A DNA stretch of 64,000 bases from Pseudonocardia ammonioxydans (GTDB lineage: Bacteria; Actinomycetota; Actinomycetes; Mycobacteriales; Pseudonocardiaceae): positions 1 through 64,000 of the forward strand of contig NZ_FOUY01000017.1 in assembly GCF_900115005.1 (NCBI RefSeq), given 5' to 3'. This document shows positions 1 to 9,295 of the stretch, piece after piece; position 1 is the first letter of the stretch, and every line of letters starts with the position of its first letter. The notes beneath the pieces are model-generated. The model did not search any database. It saw nothing but the letters and a program-made list of their open reading frames with translations, and was not told the DNA's origin. The position numbers were made by a program, and so were the translations under genes.

Positions 1-81
1 ATTTCTTGGTGAAAAGTTCGCGGCGGGCCGCGGGGTGGCCGGGTTGGCGTGCCGGGGTGACACCTGTCGAACCGGCCCGGC

Positions 82-590
82 CAGCTCTCCGCGGGGCGGG
101 ACTGTGCTGATCGACAGGCCCTGGCGCAGTGACGTGCCCGCTTTCGCCCCGCGTCGGGCGGGTAGGTGCTGATCGACAGGCGTTGGTGCAGTGACATGCA
201 CGCTCTCGCCCGCGCTGGGCGCGACCGTGCTGGTCAACAGGCCCTGGTCTGGCGACATGCGCGCTTCCGCCCCGGACTGGGCGCGGAAGTGCTGATCAAC
301 AGCCTGCGGCGCTGAGGCATGCGCGCTTCCGCCCTCTACTGGGCGGGACGGTGCTGATCGACAGGCCCCGGTGCGTCGAGATGCGCGCTTCCGCCCCGCG
401 ACAAGCGGGTAGGTCCTGATCAACAGGCTCCGGTGCGGCGACGCGCACGCTTCCGCCCTCCAGAGGACGAGAGCGTGCCACTCGACCCCCACGGCTCGCC
501 CGGACGCACCCTGTCGCCCCTCGAAGGGCGAGAACGTGCTGCTCGGTACCGACACCCACCCCGACATGCACGCTGTCGCCCATAACGGGC
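82..590. repeat. Degenerate 62-bp palindromic tandem repeat, array 1
   Basis: Eight consecutive units begin with GTGCTGATCGACAGG-like sequence at 104, 166, 227, 289, 351, 413, 475 and 536, so the period is 61-62 bp. A worn partial unit lies at about 82-103. Each unit carries a shared middle (about 28 bp ending near GCGACAT) and a GC-rich inverted repeat of the form GCACGCTTCCGCCC, a short loop, then GGGCG and GTGC. Because 62 is not a multiple of three, the repeat changes frame each unit, which argues against a coding role. The array lies 3' of ctaB, whose stop is at 837. The same family recurs at 44346-45142. Bases 1-81 to the left hold no gene I can support. Confidence 0.85.
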
Positions 591-836
591 CCTCGGCACC
601 CCGACCCGGCGTGCGCGACGAGCTGCCGGGCAGCGAACCGAACGGCGCAGCCTCCGTGTGCGGACGATTCCCGATGTCCGGAGGTGGCTCGACCTGGCCG
701 GAGGCTCGCACCCGTCCGGACACACCGGCGGCGACACCCGGCCCCCCGGGCGGCGGGTCGTTGAGACACAGTGCGACCGGGGCCGACCCCGACCCCGACC
801 CCACGTGAGCGTCGCCGCCCACGCGGGCACGGGGAG
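591..836. other. Intergenic tail between array 1 and ctaB
   Basis: There is no convincing gene here. The open frames on both strands are typical GC-rich chance frames without ribosome binding sites. A short run of GACCCC units occurs at about 785-802. The region lies downstream of the minus-strand ctaB stop codon, so it would be its 3' untranslated region. No strong terminator hairpin was found. Confidence 0.5.
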
Positions 837-1895
837 TCAGAACAGGACCGGCAGCCCCAGCGCGGCGTCGACGGCGATGGCCGCGAACAGCACGCACAGG
901 TACAGGTTCGACAGGTGGAACAGCGGCATCGGCGAGACCTCACCGCCCGCCTTGACCTCGCTGTGCAGCCGGTGCGCCTTGAGGATGAAGTAGGCCCCGC
1001 TGAGCAGCGCGACGGCCAGGTACACCCACGACGTCGCCGGCAGCAGGAGCAGGCTCCAGGCCACCATCACCCAGCTGTAGACCACGATCCGGACCGACAC
1101 CGCGGCCGCCGGGGCGACGACCGGCAGCATCGGGACACCGGCCGCGGCGTAGTCCTCGCGGTAGCGCATCGCCAGCGCCCAGAAGTGCGGCGGCGTCCAG
1201 AAGAAGATCACGCCGAACATGACCAGCGCGGGCCACTCGACGGTCCCGGTCACCGCGGCCCAGCCGATCACCACCGGCATGCAGCCCGCGGCACCGCCCC
1301 AGACGATGTTCTGCGAGGTCCGCCGCTTGAGCAGCAGGGTGTAGACGAGGACGTAGAAGGCGATCGCCGCCAGCGCGAGGACGGCGGCGAGCCAGTTCGT
1401 CGTGAACGCCAGCCACACTGAGCTGGCCGCGGAGAGCACCAGCCCGAACACGAGCGCGTGGCTCTTCGGGACCTGCCCCTTCGCCAGCGGACGCCGCGCG
1501 GTGCGCTTCATCTTCTGGTCGATGTCGGCGTCGACCACGCAGTTGAGCGCGTGTGCCGCCGCCGCGGCGACGGCACCGCCGATCAGCGTCGCGACGATCA
1601 GCCACAGCGACGGGACACCGCGCTGGGCCAGGAACATGGCGGGCACGGTGACCACGAGCAGCTGCTCGATGATCCGGGTCTTGGTCAGGCCCAGGTAGGC
1701 CTGCAGCGTGGCGCGGACCCGGGCCATCCGGCCCGTGGGCACCGCGACCTGCGGAGCGTCGAGAACGGGCTCCACCGGCTCCGGGGAAACCGGCGGAACG
1801 CCGGGCACTCCGGCACCGGCCGTCGCGGACGCCTCCGTCCGTCCCGGCCGTGCGGACTGCTCCGCCCGGCTCCGCCGCGACGCGGGTGCGCTCAC
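837..1895 (-). CDS. ctaB: Protoheme IX farnesyltransferase (heme O synthase)
   Basis: This enzyme transfers a farnesyl group to protoheme IX to make heme O for cytochrome oxidase, in the membrane. The protein has 352 residues with many hydrophobic helices of the UbiA prenyltransferase family. The aspartate-rich prenyl-diphosphate site reads [12 protein letters not shown] at about residue 120, followed by the conserved RPL. The GTG start at 1895 was chosen because GAGG lies 9 nt upstream; it gives about 55 extra N-terminal residues of Ala/Pro-rich sequence before the usual family start. It diverges from tkt, the classic actinobacterial arrangement. Function is confident, exact start less so. 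Confidence 0.93.
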   Translation of the reverse strand: MSAPASRRSRAEQSARPGRTEASATAGAGVPGVPPVSPEPVEPVLDAPQVAVPTGRMARVRATLQAYLGLTKTRIIEQLLVVTVPAMFLAQRGVPSLWLIVATLIGGAVAAAAAHALNCVVDADIDQKMKRTARRPLAKGQVPKSHALVFGLVLSAASSVWLAFTTNWLAAVLALAAIAFYVLVYTLLLKRRTSQNIVWGGAAGCMPVVIGWAAVTGTVEWPALVMFGVIFFWTPPHFWALAMRYREDYAAAGVPMLPVVAPAAAVSVRIVVYSWVMVAWSLLLLPATSWVYLAVALLSGAYFILKAHRLHSEVKAGGEVSPMPLFHLSNLYLCVLFAAIAVDAALGLPVLF

Positions 1896-2316
1896 CTGTT
1901 CGTACCTCGCTCGGCTCGGCAGTTCGGAATCTGCACCGCCACGATGCACCACCGTGCGGCACAGTGCTGAGAGCCGGGGTCGCTGCGGTGGCGGCGCTCC
2001 TCTAGTTCTACAGCGCGTCGATGCTAACCCGTCGCATGCGATCGGGGGCGCCCGGGTAGGCCCGCGTGGGCGTCGCGACCGCCCACCGCGCCGGGCGGCA
2101 AAGCCGCAGGCGACAGGCCCGCGCAGTAGGGTGGACGGGAGCCGGGGGCGGCGACGGTGCCGCCGGGTGATCCGGGTCGGAGTACGACAGCCCCGATCCG
2201 CACCACACGCGGTGCCGTGTCGCCACCGGGCGGTGCGTGACACACCCGCCGTGACACGCCCGTTGCAGCCTACGGCTCGACCGTCACACGCCGATGCGAG
2301 TACAGGAGTCACCGCT
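1896..2316. promoter_or_regulatory. Divergent ctaB/tkt intergenic region
   Basis: These 421 bases separate two divergent genes and must hold both promoters. I could not identify convincing -35/-10 pairs for either. The only clear signals are GAGG before ctaB and AGGAG at 2304-2308 before tkt. A relatively A/T-containing patch near 2000-2040 is the likeliest ctaB promoter area; this is inference. Confidence 0.35.
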
Positions 2317-4452
2317 TTGTCCGACACCGCCATGTCCCCCCACGCCGGGGACAGCGCCGTCGCCGCGCTCACCCGCGCGCACGTGCCCGACGACTGGACC
2401 GACCTCGACCGCAGGGCCGTGGACACGATCCGCGTACTCGCCGCGGACGCGGTCCAGAAGTGCGGCAGCGGACACCCGGGCACCGCGATGAGCCTGGCCC
2501 CGCTGGCGTACACGCTGTTCCAGCGGGTCATGCGGCACGACCCGGCCGACCCGGACTGGATGGGCCGCGACCGGTTCGTGCTGTCCGCCGGGCACTCCAG
2601 CCTGACCCTGTACATCCAGCTCTACCTCGCCGGCTACGGCCTGGAGCGCGAGGACCTGGAGCAGCTGCGGCAGTGGGGATCGCTGACCCCGGGCCACCCG
2701 GAGTACGGCCACACCCGCGGTGTCGAGATGACCACCGGGCCGCTGGGCCAGGGCCTGTCCTCCGCGGTCGGCATGGCGATCGCCGCCCGCCGTGAGCGCG
2801 GCCTGTTCGACCCGGACGCCGCCGAGGGCGCCTCGCCGTTCGACCACCAGATCTACGTGATCGCCTCGGACGGCGACATCGAGGAGGGCGTCACCTCCGA
2901 GGCGTCGTCGCTGGCCGGCCGCCAGGAGCTGGGCAACCTCACGGTGATCTACGACGCCAACGAGATCTCCATCGAGGACGACACCACCATCGCCCTCAAC
3001 GAGGACACGGCCAAGCGCTACGAGGCCTACGGCTGGCACGTCCAGGTCGTCGACGGCGGCGAGAACGTCACCGGCATCCTCGAGGCCCTCGAGGCGGCGC
3101 GGGCCGAGACCTCGCGGCCGTCGTTCATCATGCTGCGGACCGTGATCGGCTACCCGGCGCCGAACAAGATGAACACCGGTGCCGCGCACGGCGCCGCCCT
3201 CGGCGACGAGGAGGTCCGCGAGGTCAAGAAGGTGCTGGGCTTCGACCCGGACCAGAACTTCGAGGTCGACGAGGACGTCCTCAAGCACACCCGGGCCGTC
3301 GGCGAGCGGTCCCGGGAGGTGCACGACACCTGGCAGGGCACCTTCGACGAGTGGGCGCAGCGCGAGCCGGAGCGCAAGCGGCTGCTGGACCGCCTCCTCG
3401 CCGGTCGCCTGCCCGACGGCTGGGACGCGAACCTCCCGCACTGGGACGCCGACGAGAAGGGCCTGGCCACCCGCAAGGCCTCCGGCGCGGTGCTGGCCGC
3501 CGTCGCCGACGCGCTGCCCGAGCTGTGGGGCGGCTCGGCCGACCTGGCCGAGTCCAACAACACCACGATGAAGGGCGCCGACTCGTTCGGCCCGCGCTCC
3601 GCCGCGACCGGCATGTGGAACGCCACCCCGTACGGGCGGACGCTGCACTTCGGCGTCCGCGAGCACGCGATGGGCGCGGTGCTCAACGGGATCGCGCTGC
3701 ACGGCCCGACCCGGCCCTACGGCGGCACCTTCCTGGTCTTCTCCGACTACATGCGCCCGGCCGTGCGGCTGGCCGCGCTGATGAAGACCAACCCGATCTA
3801 CGTGTGGACGCACGACTCGATCGGCCTCGGCGAGGATGGCCCGACCCACCAGCCGATCGAGCACCTCGCCGCGCTGCGGGGGATCCCCGGCCTGTCGGTC
3901 GTGCGCCCCGGTGACGCCAACGAGACCGCCTACGCCTGGAAGGCCGCCCTGGAGCAGGTCGACGGCGGCCCGGTCGGCTTCGCGCTGACCCGGCAGAACG
4001 TGCCCACCCTGACCGGCACCTCCGCCGAGGGCGTGGCCCGGGGCGGCTACGTCATCGCCGAGGCCGGCTCCGGCTGGCCCCAGGTGCTGATCATCGCGAC
4101 CGGTTCCGAGCTGCACCTGGCCCTCGGCGCGCGCGAGGCCCTGGAGGCCGAGGGCGTCGGCACCCGGGTCGTCTCGATGCCGTGTGTCGAGTGGTTCGAG
4201 CAGCAGGACGACGCCTACCGCGAGTCGGTGCTGCCCGCGGCCGTGCGGGCCCGCGTCTCGGTCGAGGCGGGCATCGCGATGCCGTGGCGCGGGTACGTCG
4301 GCGACGCCGGCCGCTCGGTGTCGATCGAGCACTTCGGTGCCAGCGCCGACCAGGCCACCCTGTTCGAGAAGTTCGGCTTCACCGCCGAGACCGTCGCCGC
4401 GGCCGCCCGCGGGTCCCTCGCCGCGGCGGGCACCGCCGGGACGACCGCCTGA
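2317..4452 (+). CDS. tkt: Transketolase
   Basis: Transketolase moves two-carbon ketol units between sugar phosphates in the non-oxidative pentose phosphate pathway, using thiamine diphosphate. The 711-residue product has the N-terminal signature ending in SGHPG, the cofactor-binding SDGDIEEG with the downstream Asn (YDANEISIE), and the second signature [13 protein letters not shown] in the pyrimidine domain. The TTG start at 2317 is preferred over the in-frame ATG at 2332 because AGGAG ends 8 nt before it. It is the first gene of the plus-strand run tkt-tal-pgi-like-zwf-opcA-pgl. Confidence 0.96.
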   Translation: MSDTAMSPHAGDSAVAALTRAHVPDDWTDLDRRAVDTIRVLAADAVQKCGSGHPGTAMSLAPLAYTLFQRVMRHDPADPDWMGRDRFVLSAGHSSLTLYIQLYLAGYGLEREDLEQLRQWGSLTPGHPEYGHTRGVEMTTGPLGQGLSSAVGMAIAARRERGLFDPDAAEGASPFDHQIYVIASDGDIEEGVTSEASSLAGRQELGNLTVIYDANEISIEDDTTIALNEDTAKRYEAYGWHVQVVDGGENVTGILEALEAARAETSRPSFIMLRTVIGYPAPNKMNTGAAHGAALGDEEVREVKKVLGFDPDQNFEVDEDVLKHTRAVGERSREVHDTWQGTFDEWAQREPERKRLLDRLLAGRLPDGWDANLPHWDADEKGLATRKASGAVLAAVADALPELWGGSADLAESNNTTMKGADSFGPRSAATGMWNATPYGRTLHFGVREHAMGAVLNGIALHGPTRPYGGTFLVFSDYMRPAVRLAALMKTNPIYVWTHDSIGLGEDGPTHQPIEHLAALRGIPGLSVVRPGDANETAYAWKAALEQVDGGPVGFALTRQNVPTLTGTSAEGVARGGYVIAEAGSGWPQVLIIATGSELHLALGAREALEAEGVGTRVVSMPCVEWFEQQDDAYRESVLPAAVRARVSVEAGIAMPWRGYVGDAGRSVSIEHFGASADQATLFEKFGFTAETVAAAARGSLAAAGTAGTTA

Positions 4453-4480
4453 TCCGGCACCCGATCGCAAGGAGACACGA

Positions 4481-5590
4481 ATGAGCAACGATCGACTCGC
4501 CGCACTCGCCGCGGCTGGGGTCTCCATCTGGCTGGACGACCTGTCGCGGGAGCGGCTCGACAGCGGCAACCTGGCCCGGCTGATCGCCGACTGGCACCTG
4601 GTCGGTGTCACGACCAACCCGACGATCTTCGCGGGGGCCCTGGCCGACGGTGCCGCCTACGACGAGCAGGTCCGCGAGCTCGCCGCCCGCGACGCCGACG
4701 TCGACAGCGCGATCCGCGAGATCACCGTGGCCGACGTGCAGCAGGCCTGCGACGTCTTCTCCGGCACCTGGGAGAGGACCGACGGTGTCGACGGCCGGGT
4801 CTCGCTCGAGGTCGACCCGAACCTCGCGCACGACACCGAGCAGACCTACGCCCAGGCGCAGGACCTGTGGAAGGCCGTCGACCGGCCGAACCTGCTGGTC
4901 AAGATCCCGGCCACGGAGGCGGGCCTGCCCGCCATCACCCGGGCCACCGCGGACGGCATCAGCGTCAACGTCACGCTGATCTTCTCGGTGGAGCGCTACA
5001 AGGCCGTCATGGACGCCTACCTCACCGGCCTCGAGCAGGCGGTGGAGAACGGCCAGGAGCTGTCCCGTATCCACTCCGTCGGCTCGTTCTTCGTGTCCCG
5101 GGTGGACAGCGAGATCGACAAGCGGCTGGAGGCGAACGGCAGCGACGAGGCCCTGGCGCTGCGCGGCAAGGCCGCGATCGCCAACTCCCGCCTGGCCTAC
5201 GCGGCATACCGCAACGCGTTCTCCGGGGCCCGCTGGGAGGCGCTGAAGGCCAAGGGCGCTCACGCCCAGCGGCCGCTGTGGGCCTCGACCGGGGTCAAGA
5301 ACCCGGACTACCCGGACACGCTCTACGTCTCCGAGCTGGTGGTCGACAACACCGTCAACACCATGCCGGAGAAGACCCTCGAGGCGTTCGCCGACCACGG
5401 CGAGGTGCAGGGCGACAAGGTCACCGACACCGCCGGTGCCGCCCAGCAGGTCTTCACCGACCTGGAGGGCGTCGGGGTCGACCTCGACGACGTGTACCGC
5501 GTGCTCGAGGACGAGGGCGTCGACAAGTTCGCGAAGTCCTGGACCGAGCTGCAGGACACCGTCCGCCGGCAGCTCGAGGCCGCGAAGTAG
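4481..5590 (+). CDS. tal: Transaldolase
   Basis: Transaldolase transfers a dihydroxyacetone unit between sedoheptulose-7-phosphate and glyceraldehyde-3-phosphate. The 369-residue length fits the long actinobacterial class. The Schiff-base lysine lies in [12 protein letters not shown] near residue 144, and VTTNPTIF marks the N-terminal beta-strand. AAGGAG at 4469-4474 supports the ATG. It follows tkt by 28 bp, so it is probably co-transcribed. Just after the stop, the motif GAAGTA is repeated three times (to about 5615), a small duplication of the 3' end. Confidence 0.96.
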   Translation: MSNDRLAALAAAGVSIWLDDLSRERLDSGNLARLIADWHLVGVTTNPTIFAGALADGAAYDEQVRELAARDADVDSAIREITVADVQQACDVFSGTWERTDGVDGRVSLEVDPNLAHDTEQTYAQAQDLWKAVDRPNLLVKIPATEAGLPAITRATADGISVNVTLIFSVERYKAVMDAYLTGLEQAVENGQELSRIHSVGSFFVSRVDSEIDKRLEANGSDEALALRGKAAIANSRLAYAAYRNAFSGARWEALKAKGAHAQRPLWASTGVKNPDYPDTLYVSELVVDNTVNTMPEKTLEAFADHGEVQGDKVTDTAGAAQQVFTDLEGVGVDLDDVYRVLEDEGVDKFAKSWTELQDTVRRQLEAAK

Positions 5591-5674
5591 CCCCCGAAGT
5601 AGAAGCCGCGAAGTAACCGGCGGAGCAGCCGGCGCCGGGGTCACCGGCGCACGATCTGGTTGGTGGAGGGCTGG

Positions 5675-7702
5675 TTGACGGAGCACTCTCCCGGTGGTGA
5701 CGGGGCCGATCTCGGCTCCGCCGCCACCGGCGGTCCGTCCGGATCCGCGTCCGGTGCCCCGGTGCGGGTGCTCCTCGCCGGTGAGCCGTTCACCGGCGCG
5801 GCCCGGCGCATCGCCGCCGAGCTGGCCGACGAGACGGTGGCGTCCCGGCTGGCCGACGGCGACGACAGCGTCTGGCCGGCGCCCGCGACCGGGGCAGGCC
5901 GGGCTCGGCCCGCCCCGGTCGCCGGGAGCGATCCCACCCGGCCGGGTGCCGCGCCCGGCCGCTCCGGCCCGTCCACCGGCTGGGCCGGGCTGGCCCGCCG
6001 CTCCCGCCCGCTGAGCGGGCAGATCGCCGCGCTGCGCGAACGGTTCGCGGTCGCCGGCGCGCACCGGGTGCTGCTGGTCGGGACGCCGGACGCCGTCGCG
6101 GCCGCGCGGCTCGTCGCCGCCCACTCCCCCGGCAGCACGCGACTCACCGCGCTCGACTCGGCCGACCCGGTGCAGCTCGCGGAGGCGCTCTCCGGCGAGC
6201 TCACCGAGACCGTGCTGGTGATCGCCGACGCCACCGGTGACGACCCGGTCGTCGGTGCCGTCGCCCACGCGGTGACCGCGGTGCTCGCCGACGAGGTCGG
6301 GCCGGACACCCTCGCCGCCCGCACGGTGCACCTCACCGAGCCGGGCTCCCCGCTGGACACCGCCGGAGCCGGGGACACCACCCCGGTGGTGATCACCCTC
6401 GACGCCGACGTACCGGGCCGGTTCGGGGCGCTCGGCCCGCTGGGTCTGGTGCCGGCCGGGCTGGCCGGTGCCGACGTCGCCGGGTTGTTGGCGGGCGCCG
6501 TGCCCGCCGAGGAGGCGCTCGCCGCCGACGACCCCGACAACCCGGCGCTGCTGCTCGCCGGCGGCCTCGCCGCTGCCCGCGGGTCGGTGCTGGCGCTGCG
6601 CGACGAGGTCCGCTCCCCCGCCGTCACAGCCTGGCTCGCACCGCTGCTGACCGCGGCCGGGCTGGTCGCGGTGCCCGCGGCACCGGACGAGACCGTGCCC
6701 CCGGCCGCCGGTGGTACTCCGGGCGGAGGAGACGACGGCGACGACCGGCGCAGTGACAACAGGCGCAGCGACGACCGGCGCGGCGACGACGGCCGCGGCG
6801 GCGGCGACCGGCGCGGTGACAACAGGCGCTGTGACGACGGCGACGGCGGGCGCGGTGACGACGGGCACGACGACGACGGCGGCGACCGGGCCGGGGCCCA
6901 CGGGGACGACCACGACGGCGACGACCACGACGGCACCGCACCGCCCCGGGTCGTCGACGTCCACGCCGACGGCACCGGAGCCGTCCCCCGGGCCGTGAAC
7001 GGCGCCGTCCGCACCGACGCCGACCCCGGCGCGACGATCGTGCTGTGGCAGGTCGCGGCCGCGCTGGCCGCCCGGGTGCTCGGCACCGACCCGTTCGCCC
7101 CGGCGCCGCCGATCCCCCGGACGGGCCCCGCCCCGGACGGGCCCGCGTTCGTCGACGAGGGCGTCGTCGTGCACGCGGGTGACTGGCTCCCGTCCGGGGT
7201 GGACACCGTCGCCGGGGCGCTGGACGCGCTCGCCGACGCCGCGCGTGCCGAGGGCGGGCACCTGACCGTCTCGGCCTGGCTGGACCCGGAGTCCGACGCC
7301 TCGGTCGGGGTCCTGCGCGCCCCGCTCAGCGCGCGGACGGGACTGCCGGTGGCCTTCGGCTGGGCTCCCGGCAGCCGCAGCGGGGACACCGGCGCGCCGG
7401 ACCGGGCCGCGCACTGCCACCTCACCGGCGGCGGCCTGGACGACCCGGACGACCTCGCCGACACCGGTCTGCACGGACCGGGTGACGACGCGCTCGTCGC
7501 CGGCACCGCGCCGGAACCCTCCGGAATGGATAGCCTGCACGCGGCGCAGGCCCGTGCGGTCGTCGAGGACCAGCGGCGCCGGGGACGCCCGGTGCTGCAC
7601 CTGCACCTCGCCGACCGGCTGACCGGCCTGGTCACGCTCGCACGGGCCGTCCAGGGCCGTGCCGGCACCGACACGGCCACACTGCACGAGAGAGGCTTCT
7701 AG
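5675..7702 (+). CDS. Phosphoglucose isomerase-like protein, probably catalytically dead
   Basis: The position between tal and zwf is that of pgi in other actinobacteria, and stretches such as PGRFGALGPLGLVPAGLAG, LWQVAAALAARVLG and ARTGLPVAFGW match the PGI (SIS-fold) pattern. The catalytic segments do not: the phosphate loop expected as SSKSGTT reads ADATGDDPV; the ESTGK segment reads LTAAGLVAVP; the C-terminal HKGGP lysine motif reads PDRAAHCHL. Residues about 355-430 are a low-complexity Asp/Arg/Gly insertion. Length is 675, against about 550 for the family. The TTG at 5675 has GGAGG 5 nt upstream but is uncertain. I infer a pseudoenzyme, perhaps scaffolding or regulatory. Confidence 0.75.
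   Translation: MTEHSPGGDGADLGSAATGGPSGSASGAPVRVLLAGEPFTGAARRIAAELADETVASRLADGDDSVWPAPATGAGRARPAPVAGSDPTRPGAAPGRSGPSTGWAGLARRSRPLSGQIAALRERFAVAGAHRVLLVGTPDAVAAARLVAAHSPGSTRLTALDSADPVQLAEALSGELTETVLVIADATGDDPVVGAVAHAVTAVLADEVGPDTLAARTVHLTEPGSPLDTAGAGDTTPVVITLDADVPGRFGALGPLGLVPAGLAGADVAGLLAGAVPAEEALAADDPDNPALLLAGGLAAARGSVLALRDEVRSPAVTAWLAPLLTAAGLVAVPAAPDETVPPAAGGTPGGGDDGDDRRSDNRRSDDRRGDDGRGGGDRRGDNRRCDDGDGGRGDDGHDDDGGDRAGAHGDDHDGDDHDGTAPPRVVDVHADGTGAVPRAVNGAVRTDADPGATIVLWQVAAALAARVLGTDPFAPAPPIPRTGPAPDGPAFVDEGVVVHAGDWLPSGVDTVAGALDALADAARAEGGHLTVSAWLDPESDASVGVLRAPLSARTGLPVAFGWAPGSRSGDTGAPDRAAHCHLTGGGLDDPDDLADTGLHGPGDDALVAGTAPEPSGMDSLHAAQARAVVEDQRRRGRPVLHLHLADRLTGLVTLARAVQGRAGTDTATLHERGF
6733..6875 (+). 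repeat. In-frame 15-bp repeats inside the PGI-like gene
   Basis: Degenerate 15-bp units of the form GCGCAGTGACAACAG are repeated about nine times. In the reading frame they encode RSDN, RSDD and RGDD steps, producing a highly charged insertion. They fall exactly where the glutamate and lysine active-site segment of PGI would be expected. Confidence 0.7.
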
Positions 7703-7707
7703 GAGCG

Positions 7708-9249
7708 ATGCCCACCGCGAACGGCGGCCGGACCAACCCGCTGCGCGACCCCCGCGACAAGCGGCTCCCCCGCATCGCGGGTCCCTGCGGACTGGTGATC
7801 TTCGGGGTGACCGGGGACCTGTCCCGCAAGAAGCTGATGCCGGCCATCTACGACCTCGCCAACCGCGGCCTGCTGCCGCCCGGTTTCGCCCTCACCGGCT
7901 TCGCCCGGCGGGACTGGGCGACCGAGGACTTCGGGCAGGTCGTCTACGACGCGGTGCGCGAGCACGCGCGCACCCCGTTCCGCCAGGAGGTGTGGGACCG
8001 GCTCGCCGAGGGCCTGCGGTTCGTGCAGGGCAGCTTCGACGACGACGCCGCGTTCGACGAGCTGGAGCGCACCGTCCGTGAGCTCGACGAGGTGCGCGGC
8101 ACCGGCGGCAACCACGCGTTCTACCTGTCGATACCGCCCTCGGCGTTCCCCGTGGTGTGCAAGCAGCTCGCCCGCTCCGGGCTCTCCGGCTCCTACGAGG
8201 ACACCTGGCGCCGGGTGGTGATCGAGAAGCCGTTCGGCCACGACCTGGAGTCGGCCAAGGAGCTCAACGCGATCGTCAACGAGGTCTTCCCCGAGGACTC
8301 GGTGTTCCGCATCGACCACTACCTCGGCAAGGAGACCGTGCAGAACGTGCTCGCGCTGCGGTTCGCGAACCAGCTGTTCGAGCCGATCTGGAACGCCAAC
8401 TACGTCGACCACGTCCAGATCACCATGGCCGAGGACATCGGCCTGGGCGGGCGGGCCGGCTACTACGACGGCATCGGCGCGGCCCGCGACGTCATCCAGA
8501 ACCACCTGCTGCAACTGCTCGCCTTCACCGCGATGGAGGAGCCGACCTCGTTCTCCTCGGACGAGCTGCGCGCCGAGAAGACCAAGGTCCTCAAGGCGGT
8601 CAAGCTGGCCCAGCCACTGGACGAGACGACCGCCCGGGGCCAGTACGAGGGCGGCTGGCAGGGCGGCGAGGAGGTCCCTGGGCTCAAGGAGGAGGAGGGT
8701 TTCAACCCCGAGTCCACCACCGAGACCTTCGCCGCGATCACCTGCGAGGTGGAGAACCGCCGCTGGGCCGGCGTGCCGTTCTACCTGCGCACCGGCAAGC
8801 GGCTCGGGCGCCGGGTCACCGAGATCGCGGTGATCTTCAAGCGGGCCCCGCACCTGCCCTTCGACGCCACGATGACCGAGGAGCTCGGGCAGAACGCCAT
8901 GGTCATCCGGGTGCAGCCGGACGAGGGGGCGACGATCCGGTTCGGCTCCAAGGTGCCCGGCAACCAGATGGAGGTCCGCGACGTCACGATGGACTTCGGC
9001 TACGGCAACGCCTTCACCGAGTCCTCGCCCGAGGCCTACGAGCGGCTCATCCTCGACGTGCTGCTCGGCGAGCCGTCGCTGTTCCCGGTGAACGAGGAGG
9101 TCGAGCGGTCCTGGGAGATCCTCGACCCGGTCCTCGAGCACTGGGCGTCGCTGCCGCAGGGGCCCGACGGCTACCCGGCCGGGTCCTGGGGCCCGGACTC
9201 CTCCGCGGAGATGCTCGCGCGCACCGGCCGGCAGTGGAGGCGCCCGTGA
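7708..9249 (+). CDS. zwf: Glucose-6-phosphate 1-dehydrogenase
   Basis: This enzyme oxidises glucose-6-phosphate to 6-phosphogluconolactone, the first NADPH-producing step of the pentose phosphate pathway. The product has 513 residues, normal for the family. The dinucleotide-binding loop reads GVTGDLSRKKL near the N-terminus, and the active-site signature RIDHYLGKE lies at about residues 201-209. AGGAG overlaps the stop of the upstream gene, 5 bases before the ATG, indicating translational coupling. Its stop codon TGA is embedded in the palindrome at 9243-9288. Confidence 0.97.
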   Translation: MPTANGGRTNPLRDPRDKRLPRIAGPCGLVIFGVTGDLSRKKLMPAIYDLANRGLLPPGFALTGFARRDWATEDFGQVVYDAVREHARTPFRQEVWDRLAEGLRFVQGSFDDDAAFDELERTVRELDEVRGTGGNHAFYLSIPPSAFPVVCKQLARSGLSGSYEDTWRRVVIEKPFGHDLESAKELNAIVNEVFPEDSVFRIDHYLGKETVQNVLALRFANQLFEPIWNANYVDHVQITMAEDIGLGGRAGYYDGIGAARDVIQNHLLQLLAFTAMEEPTSFSSDELRAEKTKVLKAVKLAQPLDETTARGQYEGGWQGGEEVPGLKEEEGFNPESTTETFAAITCEVENRRWAGVPFYLRTGKRLGRRVTEIAVIFKRAPHLPFDATMTEELGQNAMVIRVQPDEGATIRFGSKVPGNQMEVRDVTMDFGYGNAFTESSPEAYERLILDVLLGEPSLFPVNEEVERSWEILDPVLEHWASLPQGPDGYPAGSWGPDSSAEMLARTGRQWRRP

Positions 9250-9288
9250 GTGCTTTTCGCGGTCCGGGCAACGACAACCACTCACGGG
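9243..9288. repeat. Palindrome at zwf 3' end (CCCGTGAGTG family, imperfect copy)
   Basis: CCCGTGAGTGCTTTTCGCGG at 9243-9262 faces the partly complementary CAACGACAACCACTCACGGG at 9269-9288. The outer 10 bp pair perfectly and the inner part is worn. The TGA inside the left arm is the zwf stop codon. A near-perfect relative lies at 20225-20278. Here it sits between co-directional genes 7 bp before opcA, so it is more likely an mRNA hairpin or attenuating element than a full terminator. Confidence 0.7.
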
Positions 9289-9295
9289 ACCATTG

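Noticed and set aside
82..590. CRISPR array (period of 61-62 bp equals repeat plus spacer of many type I arrays)
   Set aside because: The parts between the palindromes are also alike from unit to unit, so there are no unique spacers; repeats are degenerate throughout and no cas genes are present in the window.
296..943. Open frames on both strands through array 1
   Set aside because: Same frame-shifting repeat problem, Arg/Ser/Cys-rich composition and overlap with ctaB.
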